A stretch of 64,000 nt of DNA, taken from NCBI GenBank assembly GCA_029449235.1, contig JANATG010000016.1, forward strand, positions 992,001 to 1,056,000, read 5' to 3'. The translations under genes were made by a program, and so were the position numbers. Of the stretch, positions 10,034 through 22,400 are shown piece after piece. The number at the start of each line of letters is the position of its first letter. Position 1 is the stretch's first letter. The stretch is from Linnemannia schmuckeri (lineage: Eukaryota; Mortierellomycota; Mortierellomycetes; Mortierellales; Mortierellaceae). The notes beneath the pieces were generated by a model. The model ran no database searches. It was not told where the DNA came from and saw only the letters and a program-made list of their open reading frames with translations.

Positions 10034-11760
10034 ATGGCTACCAACGGACGCAGACAGATGGTCGAGGACGACGAGGACATTATTGATGTCGATGACTCGT
10101 CCCTTATGAACAATCAGGCAAACTATGCCTGGGAGGAAGAGTACAAGCGCAGTTGGGACGTCCTTCAGGAAGACGAACACGGAAGTCTCGCAGGAGTCGT
10201 CAACAGTTTACAGCAAGCCGCAAAGCGTAAGCGGTATGTCACTTCTATTATTGTATACTTTATAATAATAGCGACGTAGAGGGTAAATTATTTTGGATGG
10301 TGGCGCACAATGCCTAATCAACAGCACATGCTCTTTACATTGCTTCCGTCCAATAGACTGCTGCGTGATACGGACCCCATTCAGCGTGGAATAATTCGAC
10401 ATTTATTCATCATCATTGATCTTTCAAAGGCCATGCAGGAGAAGGATCTTCGGCCCTCACGACTGTCGCTGACGTTCACATATCTAGAAGCTTTCATTGC
10501 CGAGTTCTTTGACCAGAACCCAATCTCGCAGATCGGACTTGTTGGAACAAAAGATGGACTGGCGGAAAAGTTGACAGAATTGAGCGGAAACCCTACGGAA
10601 CATATCAGAGCACTCAAATTGAAAAAGTTTCAGGAGACAGGAGGCGAACCCTCATTGCAGAACGCCCTTGAAATGGCCCGCAGCTCATTAGTGTAAGGAC
10701 GCCATTGAACGTGCTTCACGAATTGGTTGGTTGCATTTCCGTCTTGTTATGTGTTGGCGCGTCAAACTCACAATAAGTGTTCTTTTGTCGTCGATAGTCA
10801 TGTCCCTGCTCACGGGTCGCGGGAGGTTCTTGTTATCATGGGCTCATTAACGACAACCGATCCAGGAAACATTCACGACACGATAATACAGCTTACTCAG
10901 GATAACATCAGAGCGTCCGTCATTGCGCTGGCAGCAGAGGTTCAAGTACTAAAAGTTCTGACCACCCAGACAAAAGGTAACTGTTCTATATCTCCTTTTC
11001 TCGCAGCCATTCGTATCTGTGTCATTTTTACCATAGGAAAATATCTAACAATTCTTCTCATAATGATAGGCACCTTTGGGGTAGCGATGAATGAAGGGCA
11101 TTATAGGGATCTATTGTTTGAGGTCATTCCACCGACGGCAGTCACGACAACAAAATCAGCATCTAACCTGGTTCAGATGGGTTTCCCTTCGCGATCAAAC
11201 GACAGTGCAGCCACGCTTTGTGCCTGTCACGGAAAGTTGACATTGGGAGGATATATTTGTCCACGGTGCAATGCAAAGCTGTGCGACATTCCGACAGAGT
11301 GCGATATTTGTACGCTCACGCTTGTCTCCAGTCCGCTCTTGGCCAGAAGTTATCATCATCTATTCCCCGTCGAGAACTTTATCGAGGTTGCCTGGAAAGA
11401 GTACGTTTTTTTTGGACGTGCTCAATTGCATATAGAATCGTTCGCTGAGCTCACTGTTTTTGGCCATTGTACTGATTACTTAGTCTGTTAACCTAATCTA
11501 GTGCTACTACGACGTCACAGTGCTTCTCGTGTCAAAAGATGTTCCTCAGTCCTCACAAGATCAGTCTTCAGCTCCAGGCGACAACAGACACGGGACGGTA
11601 TCAGTGCAAGCTGTGCGAAAAGACGTTTTGTGCAGACTGCGACGTCTTCATTCATGATGTCTTGCATAACTGCCCAGGATGCCTCAGTCAACCAAGACGA
11701 AAGACCGGAAGTGCCCTCAACCCTGGCGCAGGATCTTCTAGGTCCCTAACCCAAGGATAG
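10034..11760 (+). CDS. SSL1: TFIIH core subunit SSL1/p44 (GTF2H2)
   Basis: Five exons (10034-10233, 10357-10692, 10798-10976, 11070-11400, 11502-11760) encode 434 residues, typical for the family. A von Willebrand A domain (about 80-240) begins with HLFIIIDLSKAM. A C4-type zinc site follows (CACHGKL then ICPRC, about 289-310) with further CxxC pairs. The C-terminal RING-like C4C4 zinc domain runs from QCFSCQKM through YQCKLCEKTFCADCDVFIHD to NCPGC (about 355-415). SSL1 binds and stimulates the XPD/Rad3 helicase in TFIIH, serving Pol II initiation and nucleotide-excision repair. All expected domains are intact. Confidence 0.95.
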
Positions 11761-11844
11761 GAAGAGACGCGCTCAGAAATAAAGGACATTTTTTTGTTCG
11801 CGTTGATATTTTTTAGTTATGACTTTTTTTTAAGAAAAATGAGT

Positions 11845-11850
11845 CACGTG
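11845..11850. promoter_or_regulatory. CACGTG box upstream of condensin gene
   Basis: A palindromic CACGTG within GTCACGTGC lies 152 bp before the CAP-H ATG. The same core sits in the CENP-O promoter. A regulatory function is inferred only from the motif. Confidence 0.35.
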
Positions 11851-12001
11851 CAGTCCCTGAAGACTCGCGACTTTTTGATGTTTCGAACCGACTGACTTTC
11901 CAAACACCACTTTTACTTCATCACACTTTGCAGAACAAATCAATCAACAACACGAAAAACACGGACACATACAGAGACAGACAGGACAAACAGACAGGAT
12001 C

Positions 12002-15000
12002 ATGCTAGGGCAACAGAAATCACCCATTCAGCAGCGAAATCTCGATGCCATGCGGCGTGTCAGCAGCGGACAAGGCGGGAGTAGTAATAGACCAGCCCTC
12101 TCATCACCACTCTCATCATCAGCTGGCCGCTACCAGGATATCGAGGTCCCTCTCGGTGGGACCACAGAACTAAACGATGATGCCAAGGAGAAACGTCTTC
12201 GGAGGATGTCTGACATGAACGAACGCGCAAACCGTCGCCTTTCTTTCCGCCAAGGTGGTGCTGCAGCAGCAGGAGGAGACGGGCATGGTGGTGGTAGTAA
12301 TAACCTTGGCAGCCCCTCGAGTAAACTGCGACCTAGTGGATCCAGCAGTCTTTTGGGCGTTGTTGATTCTTTGCAAGCACCACTTCCTATTCCGGTTACG
12401 GTCTCCATGGACAGCTTTGAGCAGTGGTTGAAGCTTGCAACAGACAACGTACGTTCAAAAGATGTTGCGTTTGTCTTTTGTTTCGCCTGTTTCCACATTG
12501 ACGGAGCGGATATTGTACTCAGTAGAGGAAACTAACAACTTATTGTTATTTTTGGACGTCAATAGAAAATTAATGTTCACAACAGTTGGAACCTTGCCCT
12601 GATCGACTACTTTCACGACATGTCCGTCCTCCGCGAGGGAGACTCCATCAACTTTCAAAAGGGTATGTGAATAGAAAGCGCTGGCATTGCTCATGCTATT
12701 TTTGTTAGCACAAGGCACGAGGAACTTTTGCGGAGCAAATTCATTAACGTGGATTCTTATTGTGTTTCAATGTATTTAGCATCGTGTACGTTGGATGGGT
12801 GCGTTAAGGTTTATACATCTCGAGTTGACTCTGTTGCTACGGAAACTACCAAGCTGCTCGGAGGTCTTGCCACCAGTGCAAGTAAGTTCAGCTTCCCTTG
12901 CGATCACAGACGATTTAGTTCTGGTGTCTTTTTTTAGACGAGATTTTCAGGTTTGCTGACATTAGGCCCCATTGTTACATTAACTAGAGGGACGCCAGGC
13001 AGAGGCAGAAGTTGAAGAGAATAACGACGATGACGACGATGAACAGGGCAAGCCAGCAAAGAAGAAGGTAAGCAGCACGCTTCTCCGAGATTGCCTTATC
13101 ATTGAGTGAACATTCATCAAGCGAACTTCAATTGACCCTCACCTGCACCTTCGATACTCCTTTGACAGCACTCATCACGTAGTGGAAATACCCTGGCCAA
13201 GGACTTCAGCTCACTCTCACTTGAAAAATTCAATCTGGAATTCTCGGTTGACCCATTGTTCAAAAAGACATCGGCTGACTTTGACGAGGGAGGCGCGCGT
13301 GGGCTGCTTTTGAATCACTTGAGTGTCGACGCAGAAGGAAAGATCATCTTTGACGCCGGCGATGCTCGAGATGAGGGCGACGAGGATGACGACGAGGACG
13401 AGGAAGAAGAGGAGGAGGATGAACCACCTACGCCAACAGACGGTGACGAGCCTCGGGCGAGAACAAACAAGAAGAACTCGGATGTCGAGAGCTCCATGAT
13501 TGACATCCAAAGGTTACGCTGTAAGGATTCCTCAATTATTTTAACTTTTGGGAAATATATTACATGGAAACATCTTGAAACGACTACTAACGTGAGTTGA
13601 CCCATTCATATAAATAATTAGCCAAATTCTTGCCGTCGCTGAACCAGATCTTTAGCAAGGACATTTGCCCGTCATTGAAGGACTTTCAGCTTTCCGGATC
13701 GTCAGAGCTGGACTTTTCTTTCTTAAAGCGACTCCACGGTGATGGCGATGGCGATAATACTGGACATGGCACTAATCGTGACGATATCTTTGGTGGTGGA
13801 GATGATGATGAAGATGGTTACGATGACGACTTTGGTAGCCCTGGAGATGTCTATGACGACTTGGACCAGGACCAGGCTATGGAATTTGGCCAAAACAACG
13901 CCGAGATGGGAAACGACACGAAGGTCGAGGATGCCTTTGGAGATTTGGACGCACAGATTGCGGCACGACAGTCAGGACCTGCAGTAGAAAGGATCATGGC
14001 TGACTCGACAGACGAAATTGGAAAAGATCCGACCGACATGTATGCGTACCTTGACTCGGCGTTCTTGCGCAACTGGGCTGGTCCCGAGCACTGGAAGCTG
14101 AGACGTCCTCGCAAAGGTATGCAGTTGCAACTTGACGGCAGTAGCGTCAAATGTGCAATTTCAGCCTTCATATTTCGGGACATCACTGACATTTGCTGTA
14201 CTTTTGGTGCTCTTTGTTATTAATAGAGAAGAAGCCTGATCCAAATGCAGTGCCTGAGGAGGGTGCTATAGAGGATGAGGAGGCGGCGCCCAAAAAGAAG
14301 GGCGGCAGAGCTCCACTTGTTATCAATTTCCTGGAAGCTGCGGAGGTTGACGAGGACGAGCTCTTTGCACCCGCCGAGGCTAATACCTTGTTACTCCCAG
14401 CCTCACAACTGGGCGATAGTCGCAAGTCTACATACCTCCTCCCAGACGACATTCACTTTTCGTCAAAACAGCTCCTGCGCATGTTCATGAAGCCAGCTTT
14501 CATCGTAAGTACTTATTATTAGAGCCCTTCATACATCTTTCTGTATCAGTAATTTTGACTAATTCGTTGGTGGTTTGGTTGGGTGATCTAGATGAAGTCA
14601 AAGAACAAGAAGCCACAGCCAGGATTCCTTCAACAAAATGAAGATCCAGAGCCTTGTAAGTTTCGCTGTGAATGCCGACAGAACGTACCACCTGGGAAAG
14701 TTTACAGTGCTTGGCATTGACTACTAACACAATCATCTGCAATGACCCTGTGTTTCAAATAGTTGCACTGACATTCCCTGATGAAGAGTTCTGGGCATCA
14801 CACACCAACAATGCCAACGACGGAGACATGACCGCGCTGACAGATCAGCTGGATCAGACACAAATCTACAACGACTATGACGAAGACGACGACGACTTTG
14901 GATCTCAGGACCAAGGATTCTTTGCTGGACCTGGTGGTGAGGGCTTGGGTGGTATCCTTGGCTTTGGTCTAGACGGCGATGGCAATGACTATGCCAGTCA

Positions 15001-15454
15001 GCTGGTCACACAACCCAAGCTTGTCAAGGCAACGTCGATCAGCTTCTCCAAGACGGCCAAGAAGGTCGATGTCAAGAAGCTGAAGGATAATATCTGGAAG
15101 GAGATGACTCAGCAGTCGTTGAAGCGGCAAGCTGGCAGGGATGACCATGACCGGAGAAGGAACAAGAAGGCCAACATTGAGGACAATGGGGACGAGGGAG
15201 GAAGGAATGGTGATGATGGTGAGCGTGGCGGTAATAGTGAGGATGAAGATGAGGATGGTGATGGCGAGTATATCAAGAAGGAGCAGCGGTTCACAGAGAT
15301 CATTGGAGGGCTGAGCAAAGTCTATCCGGAACAGAAGCTGCGGGATATCTCTGTGCCGTTCTGCTTTATTTGTTTACTGCATCTGGCGAACGAGAAAGAT
15401 CTGGAAATTACCGGATCTGAGAATTTATCTGAATTGGTGATTCGACACAACTAA
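12002..15454 (+). CDS. BRN1: Condensin non-SMC subunit CAP-H (Barren/Brn1, kleisin)
   Basis: Nine exons (12002-12448, 12566-12662, 12780-12881, 12988-13067, 13169-13520, 13622-14116, 14227-14504, 14592-14655, 14763-15454) give 868 residues. Barren-family blocks appear in order: an N-terminal SMC-binding region (SMDSFEQWLKLATDNKINVH, then NLALIDYFHDM), ASCTLDGCVKVYTSRVDSVA, TLAKDFSSLSLEKFNLEFSV with DPLFKKTSADFDEGGARGLL, the NWAGPEHWKL motif, and a C-terminal winged-helix part ending in a conserved helix. Acidic low-complexity tracts (about residues 310-330 and 390-430) separate them. The protein bridges the Smc2/Smc4 heads and recruits the HEAT subunits during chromosome compaction. The Ser/Gly-rich N-terminus (1-125) is probably disordered. 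Confidence 0.94.
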
Positions 15455-16618
15455 TTGGCTAAGGCTGGAAGGAAGGAGGAGGTGGTGGTGGTGGAGAGAA
15501 GTTTGTCTGTTTGTATTTGCATAGAAACTTATTGCACCATCATCCTAATAGAATTTGTATTCAGTCAAACGGCTCTCCTCTTTGTGGTTGACTATTTGCC
15601 ACTAAATTATTGTTTCGGGAGGGATGACAGGATGAACGCGTTCTTGATATGAAAATGGTTGTAGTCGTCGCCAACAAAAGAAGGAAAGGTATCATTGTCG
15701 TTGCCATGAACAAAGAGGAGCATAGCATTACATTCGTTTCATGGTAGCTCAATACATCGAGCCTGCATCGTTCATAGGCTTGTTTGCGTTTTGTCTTTTT
15801 GTACATAGGTATATGGGCGCATGGAGGTCTGTCTTGCGCAGTGGATAATACAATACCAAGTGGATTACGCAAAAGTGCGGCGGGTCTAATTCTTTAATCT
15901 GACCCAGATTTCGACCACCCCGCATTGTTACCGTTACCGGTATACCACATAATTCTTCACGCGCCTTTAACCCTAAACGTACCGGTAATTCAAAGCAATC
16001 GGTCGACTCTTTAGCGGCCCTGAGTTGGTGAGTTTGGGATTAGGATTGATTGGATATATGTTTGTTTGTGCCTTTGCGCCATTAATTTTTTTTTTCTGGC
16101 AAGGACATTTGTCAAGGGTCCTGTTCTAAATCAGGTGCACACCAAACAAACCGATTTGAGTTTTTATATTTATCGTACCCGATACTGGAGAAGATTTTTA
16201 CCGGGAGATAGTACACTATCTAGGTAGTTCTCATCGATTAGCATAATGAGGGAAAATACTCAACACCGCAGTCTGTGTTGTTTTGAGGAAGAGGGAAAAG
16301 CAGCGACCGTTCAACGCCGTCTTCTCTTTAAGTTTGATCAAAAGACGGCGTCCTTGCAGTTGGCCGTTTATTGCAAACTTTAGCAGAGTGGCTCTCAGAA
16401 TCTCGGCGGAGCATGTTTTGCTTAAATACCGCACTGTCCTTTCAGGTTTTTTTAAAAAATCAACCCTCTCTCTCAACACACCTCGTAAGTTCCCAGCGCT
16501 ATTGTCAATTCACGCCATCATTCCTTCTTTGTCTCTAATCTCGAGTTTTTTCCTGTTACCCTCAAGCTAATTGACTCCTTTCTCGTCGTCTGTTTGCAAT
16601 AGAAAAGTCTCATCAAAA
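15455..16618. other. Intergenic, condensin gene to secreted-protein gene
   Basis: The first 400 bp are the condensin 3' region. The rest is spacer with short repeats of the CCGGTA type near 15935-15990 and no open frame with coding character. A pyrimidine-rich leader (about 16430-16610) precedes the secreted-protein ATG and could include a 5' UTR intron ending at CAATAG (16597-16602). Confidence 0.4.
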
Positions 16619-16960
16619 ATGCACAAATCATCCCTCTTGTTGTTGGTCCTCGCCACCGTTAACAGTGCCATGGCCCTCGGAGACTGGCAGTTCGTCGTCA
16701 CCAACAACGCCGGCCGCTCCGTGGAAGTTCCCGTCGCCGGCAAGCGCCACTGCGTCTGCCTCGAGAACTCCCAGACCGCCAAGATCAAGAACACCAACGG
16801 AGGCGTCATGAAGTTGTTCTCGACCGATAACTGCACGGGCAACTATGCTGTTCTTTCCAAGGGTGCGACCAGATCCAATGCTCAGTGGGTTAACAGTGCT
16901 TCTGTCGGTCAGGATGGTATTCCTTCTACTGGACCTTATTCCTGCTCGTCTATTTTTTAA
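16619..16960 (+). CDS. Small secreted protein with four mature cysteines
   Basis: One exon encodes 113 residues. A signal peptide covers about residues 1-19 (hydrophobic LLLLVLATVNSAMA, cleavage after A-M-A). The mature part has Cys in HCVCLENS, DNCTGNY and YSCSS, so two disulfides are possible. The pattern of a Cys-x-Cys strand followed by LFSTDNCTGNY recalls small fungal beta/gamma-crystallin-like secreted proteins; this is a loose resemblance only. Its GC-rich coding sequence (third positions mostly C or G) suggests high expression. The function is unknown. It belongs to the general class of fungal small secreted proteins. Confidence 0.75.
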   Translation: MHKSSLLLLVLATVNSAMALGDWQFVVTNNAGRSVEVPVAGKRHCVCLENSQTAKIKNTNGGVMKLFSTDNCTGNYAVLSKGATRSNAQWVNSASVGQDGIPSTGPYSCSSIF

Positions 16961-17281
16961 AAAATAGTCGGATCCATTCCACATTCGGTTCTCCCTTCCA
17001 GTTCAAAATTAAAAAAACAAAGAAGCAAAGTATATTATATAAGGTGTATAATGTGCGCTGAAAAAGAAGTGAGAGCGCATTGTTGCCTGTCAAAAGAGCC
17101 TACTATGTCTGTGTGTCCATGGCCTTGAGTGTGGTGTACCAGGGCGTGAAATTTATGAGCGCCCGAGCTTGAAGGGGAACAAAAATGAGAGCGGTGGAAA
17201 ATAGGGTCAGTGCAGCAAGAAAGTGTTCTAATATAAGGATGTAACCTTTAATACCACCAATTTTATGTTCAGGGGAGATAA

Positions 17282-17319
<38 letters not shown>

Positions 17320-17799
17320 GATCAATCAAATTACAGTATATAGTACTGCAATTTGACATGGCAGTACATGGTCGGTACTGTAATTTGATCGCACAGTACA
17401 ATACAGTACAATTCAGTATAGGGCTTCTATGCCGTGTAAAGTAACGAAAGAATTCAAGTGAAACATACCTAGATTACAGTACAAAAAAGAAAGGGGGGAA
17501 ATCTTTGCCAAAGGCGAGGGAAGAGAGCGTAGAGGTGGCAGAGTCAGCTGGGGTAGAAGGGTCATTGATGGTAGAAATGTTTCGTTGAGTAACTCTTGTT
17601 GCTCCTGCCGAAGACTCTTGGTTTTTTTGTATGTGTTTGGCATGTGTGTGCTTGTGTGTGCAAACAAAAATAGGGCATGAAGATTTCTTTTAAGGGTAAA
17701 GGAATGCCAGGAGATCAGGTCACGTGCCAGTCTTTTCCCTTTACACGGCCTAGAAGCCTGTACTGAAATCAAATTACAGTACACATACTGAAAATGAAT

Positions 17800-17838
<39 letters not shown>

Positions 17839-19497
17839 GTAGACGCGTTTCCTGGTATGAAAAAAAGTTAAGCGATCCTTGTGAATAAGTGTGCGTAAAA
17901 GGTGTATCTTGAGTTATTGCAAACAATTCTGGTTGACGCCACGGGAAGGAGAGCTTGATGGCCACCAAAAAGAACGTGTCTGTGGTTGCTTGCCATCTCC
18001 TCCCTTTGTCTGAGAGGGAAAAAATCCTCGTCTATTGTTATTTTTAAAAATCCCCATCCTCCTGCTTTTTGATATAAATAATGGTATCCACCTGCCCCTA
18101 TGACTTATCACCTCCTTGCCTTTGCCCTTCTATTTCTTCGATCGAGGCACCTGATCATTTTTATATCTCTGGTTAAAACGTCTAGCCCTTTGGCGCGTAA
18201 GACCAGCTTCTGCAGCATCAACCCCAAGCCACCCAGTATGCACCGTCAAAGACACTTGCCGGACTTCCTGCCGATCATACAGTTGCATCGGAAATCCGTG
18301 TGGGTGATGTGGGTTCAATCGCAGACGGAATGGGAGTCCAATGAGGTCGTGTTATTGCAGAGCGTAGATCAACAAGGCGGCGGCTTTTGTGATTCTCCGG
18401 AAGTACTCTTGTTGTTGGAAATCGAGGATGTCGGGGTTGATGGGTGGGGTGCGTGGGGCTTCGGGATTTTTTGGATTCTTGCACTTCGACGAAGCATGTT
18501 TGGGGGTGAAATCCTTGCTGTTGATATCATATCTGATGGCGATGGTGTGTGTGTATATATATTTCTGTACTGTTGTTGGGGAGGAAAAAAGAAGAGTAAA
18601 AAGAATTGATGAATAAAATTGGACGATGGAAATCCAATTTGTAGTGATTGTCAGCACAGTCAAAAAAAAAAAAAAAAAAAAAAAAAAGACTGACAGGGTG
18701 TAGTTGTAAATGTATACCACATATAGGGTTCTTTGTGTATTGTTATGGCGAAACTATGGGGGTGGACGCGTTTCTTTGAAGAGGCATGAGGTACTAGGGG
18801 GTGAGTTTAAATGACGTGGAGAAGAAAGAGCTGTGGTTATTTGTGTACTCAATGGGGTGTTGCGTTTGCTTGCCTTACTTCTTTTACTTGTTTCCCTGCT
18901 TGCCTCTTTGCCGGCCCCTTTTGGAAAAGGGGGGAAATCAGTCAGAAATTGACTGTTAGTCCGTCTCCTTTGCCGTTTTGTTCATGTGTGACCACGATAT
19001 AAACTCCCAAGATTCTGGTTTCGAGTCCGTGCTATTTATTTTTCATGGGCTGCCAATACATACAAGCAGCAGAAGGAAGAGGAGTGAGTATGTGGAATAC
19101 CAGCAACAACAACAATTACAACAACATCAACAGAAATAGCTACAACAACAACAATAAAAAAGCAAGCCGTTTATTTATGCATACCTTCAAAAAAAAGGAG
19201 CACCTTTTTTGATATTCCATGGTTACGATACTTTTTCGTACAAATGCAGAGGAATGCATACGTGTGAATTTGATCGACCTCTTCCTTCTTGGCCAAACTT
19301 TCCTTTCCCTCTTCTGTACTTCGCATCCTCTTTGGTTTCATCCTTTGTTCCTTTTCCTTCTCCACCCGCCACTTCTACTTCCTCCTCCCCTTACTCTTGC
19401 TTGTTTCTCCCTTCGCTCAACCTATTCGTCTTTTGCCATTACCGGTGGTACACATACACACACTCTCTCCCCTGATCCTCTCGGTCCTCCTCCCATC
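16961..19497. other. Gene-poor region with T tracts and an inverted-repeat element
   Basis: No gene could be assigned in this 2.5-kb stretch. It contains two runs of exactly 35 T (17284-17318 and 17803-17837) around an inverted-repeat element, and an A run at 18661-18687. An open minus-strand stretch at about 18352-18540 contains DILDFQQQEYFRRITKAAAL and has protein-like composition, but no family or complete gene model was found. The last 200 bp are a CT-rich leader for the next gene. Confidence 0.4.
17376..17781. mobile_element. MITE-like inverted-repeat element
   Basis: The outer arms TACTGTAATTTGAT (17376-17389) and its reverse complement (17768-17781) match exactly. The inner arms 17414-17441 and 17739-17765 are also inverted copies, differing at few positions around GGCTTCTA and GCCGTGTAAAG. 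A further copy of the outer arm lies at 17325-17338 in the direct orientation. The roughly 300-bp interior has no coding frame. A non-autonomous palindromic element is likely. No clear target duplication was found, and 35-T runs flank both sides. Confidence 0.45.
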
Positions 19498-22400
19498 ATG
19501 AGCTATGATCCTAGAAACAATAACAACAAATGCCGTGACCGCGATCGCGACAGTGGATACAGGGGCGAACCCAACGGTTACAACTGGTACAAGCGCAAAA
19601 ACAAGCAGTCCACCTTTGACAGCAACGACTTTTACAACAGGGATGGTCTTTTGTTCGACGGTACCGGCTACTATAGAGCCTCCTCCTATTCCAGCAGCAA
19701 CAAATTTTATAGGAGGGAGCGTCCCTCACGCGACAGAAGCGGATACGACGACGGAGACCGACTCTCGTACGGCAGAGATCGCTCCTTGTACGACGACAGA
19801 CGCGGCTCTTACAACAGAGACCGCTCCTCTTTCAGCAGCGACGGATACGGCAGCAATAAGGATCGCTCCAGCGCCGATATCAAAAACTTTCACGACGGCG
19901 ACTGCTACGGATACGACCGTCGAGAGAAACGCAGCAGCTATAGAAGCAGACACAACAACCCCAGCAGAAGTCCCTCCAGAGACAGAAGTAGAGACGGAGG
20001 AGACCGAGAGTTGGACTTGGACAAGAATAGGGAAAGCAGCAAGGATGCAGATAGGGACACGAACATTCCATCCAGAGGCAATATTCGCACAAACTTTTCC
20101 ATCCATCAGGGCGGCCACCTTTACTCCGATCACAAGGCACATTTCCCCCTTCCCCACCATCACCACTCAATCTCCGATCACTACGCTGCTGCATACATCA
20201 AACGAGAGGAGACCCCGATCAGGTCCCGATGGGATTTGCGCCCTGTGAACACGTCCCAGACTGCCCTCCACCAGTATCGTAGCGACGGCTCTTCTTCGTC
20301 ACACCAGTCGCCATTGCCCTCGTTGTCGCCAACGACAGACATGTTCAGACTACCCTCAGTATCCACACCAGAAACGGCTTTGCCTCGGTCATTCACAAAT
20401 CAGTCTCCTCCTCTGCCTGCTACATTAATGTCAGGATCAATCAGCCTATCCACTGCTACTTCTGCCATGACCACCACGTCACAAGACGGAATCACCAATC
20501 ACTTTCAGCATTCGCACTTGATCACCCACTCTACCGTCGTACACGACCATCCACAGCCCGAAAACGTTCAAACCCAAGTACCGCCTCAGGACCATCGCTC
20601 TATGTTGGTCAGTGCCGCAGCAGAGGCTTGCAAAGCCTTGCACAACTTTCGGAAACAAACAGGGCTCCCTACATCAGATATCTCGGTTGCTGATGTAATG
20701 GGTAAACGACATGTTGGACGTCCATCTAAAGTACGATTGGAGACCGAGGATGCAGCCCTCCTAGGCATCAAATACTTCAGTTCGGAGATGGAGGAGTTGG
20801 CACAGTCACCAGCACAGCGACACGGAGTCGCCAGTGAGACAGAGGTAGTCAGGATGCAGCGCAGGATCAATACCAACAAGGTCGACACACCTGGATATAC
20901 CGCTCGATTGAGCGTCGCAGCCACCGCTACCACGAGCAGTATTTGCCATCGCCAACATCCAATCCAAGGTCATCGTCAACAAGAGCCTCAACCCATGCGA
21001 ATCTTGAAGACACGAAGGGAATGGGAGTCCCAAAGACAAGGAATCCCGGGCAGAGGCAAGCCTGCGATAGAGGCGCCTCAGCGCCTGTCTCGGCAGGTTT
21101 TGGCCCCTCCGGTGAACCCCTTTCTTCGCAAGGTCATCGACAAGACAAACGAGCCTGTTCACTTGCTCGTAAAGACAGATGCCGACAGGGTCAAGGAGAC
21201 ACAGAGCGATGAGATTGAGGAAGGATATCTTGGATCTCCTTATCTCGAGCGGGAATACTGCAAGAAAGGTAAAGTGTTGCGTAGTTTGCGTAGTCTGAAG
21301 TAATTACTATCTATTCCCTAAATAACAGGGTTGAAATATGCTAACTCCATGCCTACATCTTTTTCTTGTTTTCTTCATACAAGCTGACGATACACCGGTC
21401 AGCCAAATTACTACCAAGAAAAATACCCCCTCTCAGCCGGAGGCTAATTCTACACCACCCCCAGTAGCTTCGAAGCATGGAGGGCAGCTGATCAGTAGGC
21501 AGCGCGAGTCCATCCATTCGAATGATATTGTTAAAATACACCACGCCGACGGCTCTGAGACGAGAATGCGGTCCAACACCAACAAGGCCACATTTACAAT
21601 GTTTTCAAGGCCGGTGAAGTCAAGCAGATCACCACCGGAGAGTGTGCCCGCTCAAGACCGATACAATATGCTATTCTTACGGAAAAAAGCCGCAGGAAGA
21701 GAGCGTTCTTGTATTGGCCAGCAGAAGCAGGTGGGGCCTATACCATATCGACAAACACCCTTCGACGACAGTGATGCCAGTATCGGCCCTCACCCTTCGA
21801 CAATGAAGAGCACCTTGTCATTGTCCCAGAGCAAGAAGCGCCGTCGCATCACCTTTGCCGATTTCAAGCCTGAGGATAAACTCGTCAGCCACGACTCTCA
21901 AGACGACGCCACCAATTTATCAGCAACTCTTCCTTTGGATGCGGAAGTTTCTGACGCACAAGAGCCTTCACACTCGGCTTCACCTTCGCCACTGCTCTTG
22001 ACGTCGCTGTCCCTGTCACCACTGCCATCCGCCCAAGAGGAAGCAGACTTGGATGACGATATGTTAATTTCTCCTGCAATAAGCCCAGTCTTATCCTCAT
22101 CGTCAGCATCACTCACACAAGCGTCTCTTCTGCCGGACCACGGCTCGCTCAAGAGCGATGTTATTTCTGCAACGGGCAGTCAAGCTATTCTTGATACTAG
22201 TGACGATCCAGCTAAAGTTGAAGAAGCTAGAAAAAAAGTCTTGGGTATTATTTTCTTTATTGAATGAGCTATGTTACCTTTTTCTTTGCCTAGTAGCTAA
22301 CGTGTATTAATTTTGAACCTTCTTTTTAGCATACATGGAGCAACTTGATGCGACGACCGCCACAGGGCCGACGCCTGCATCAGATAAGGGAAACAGCGCT

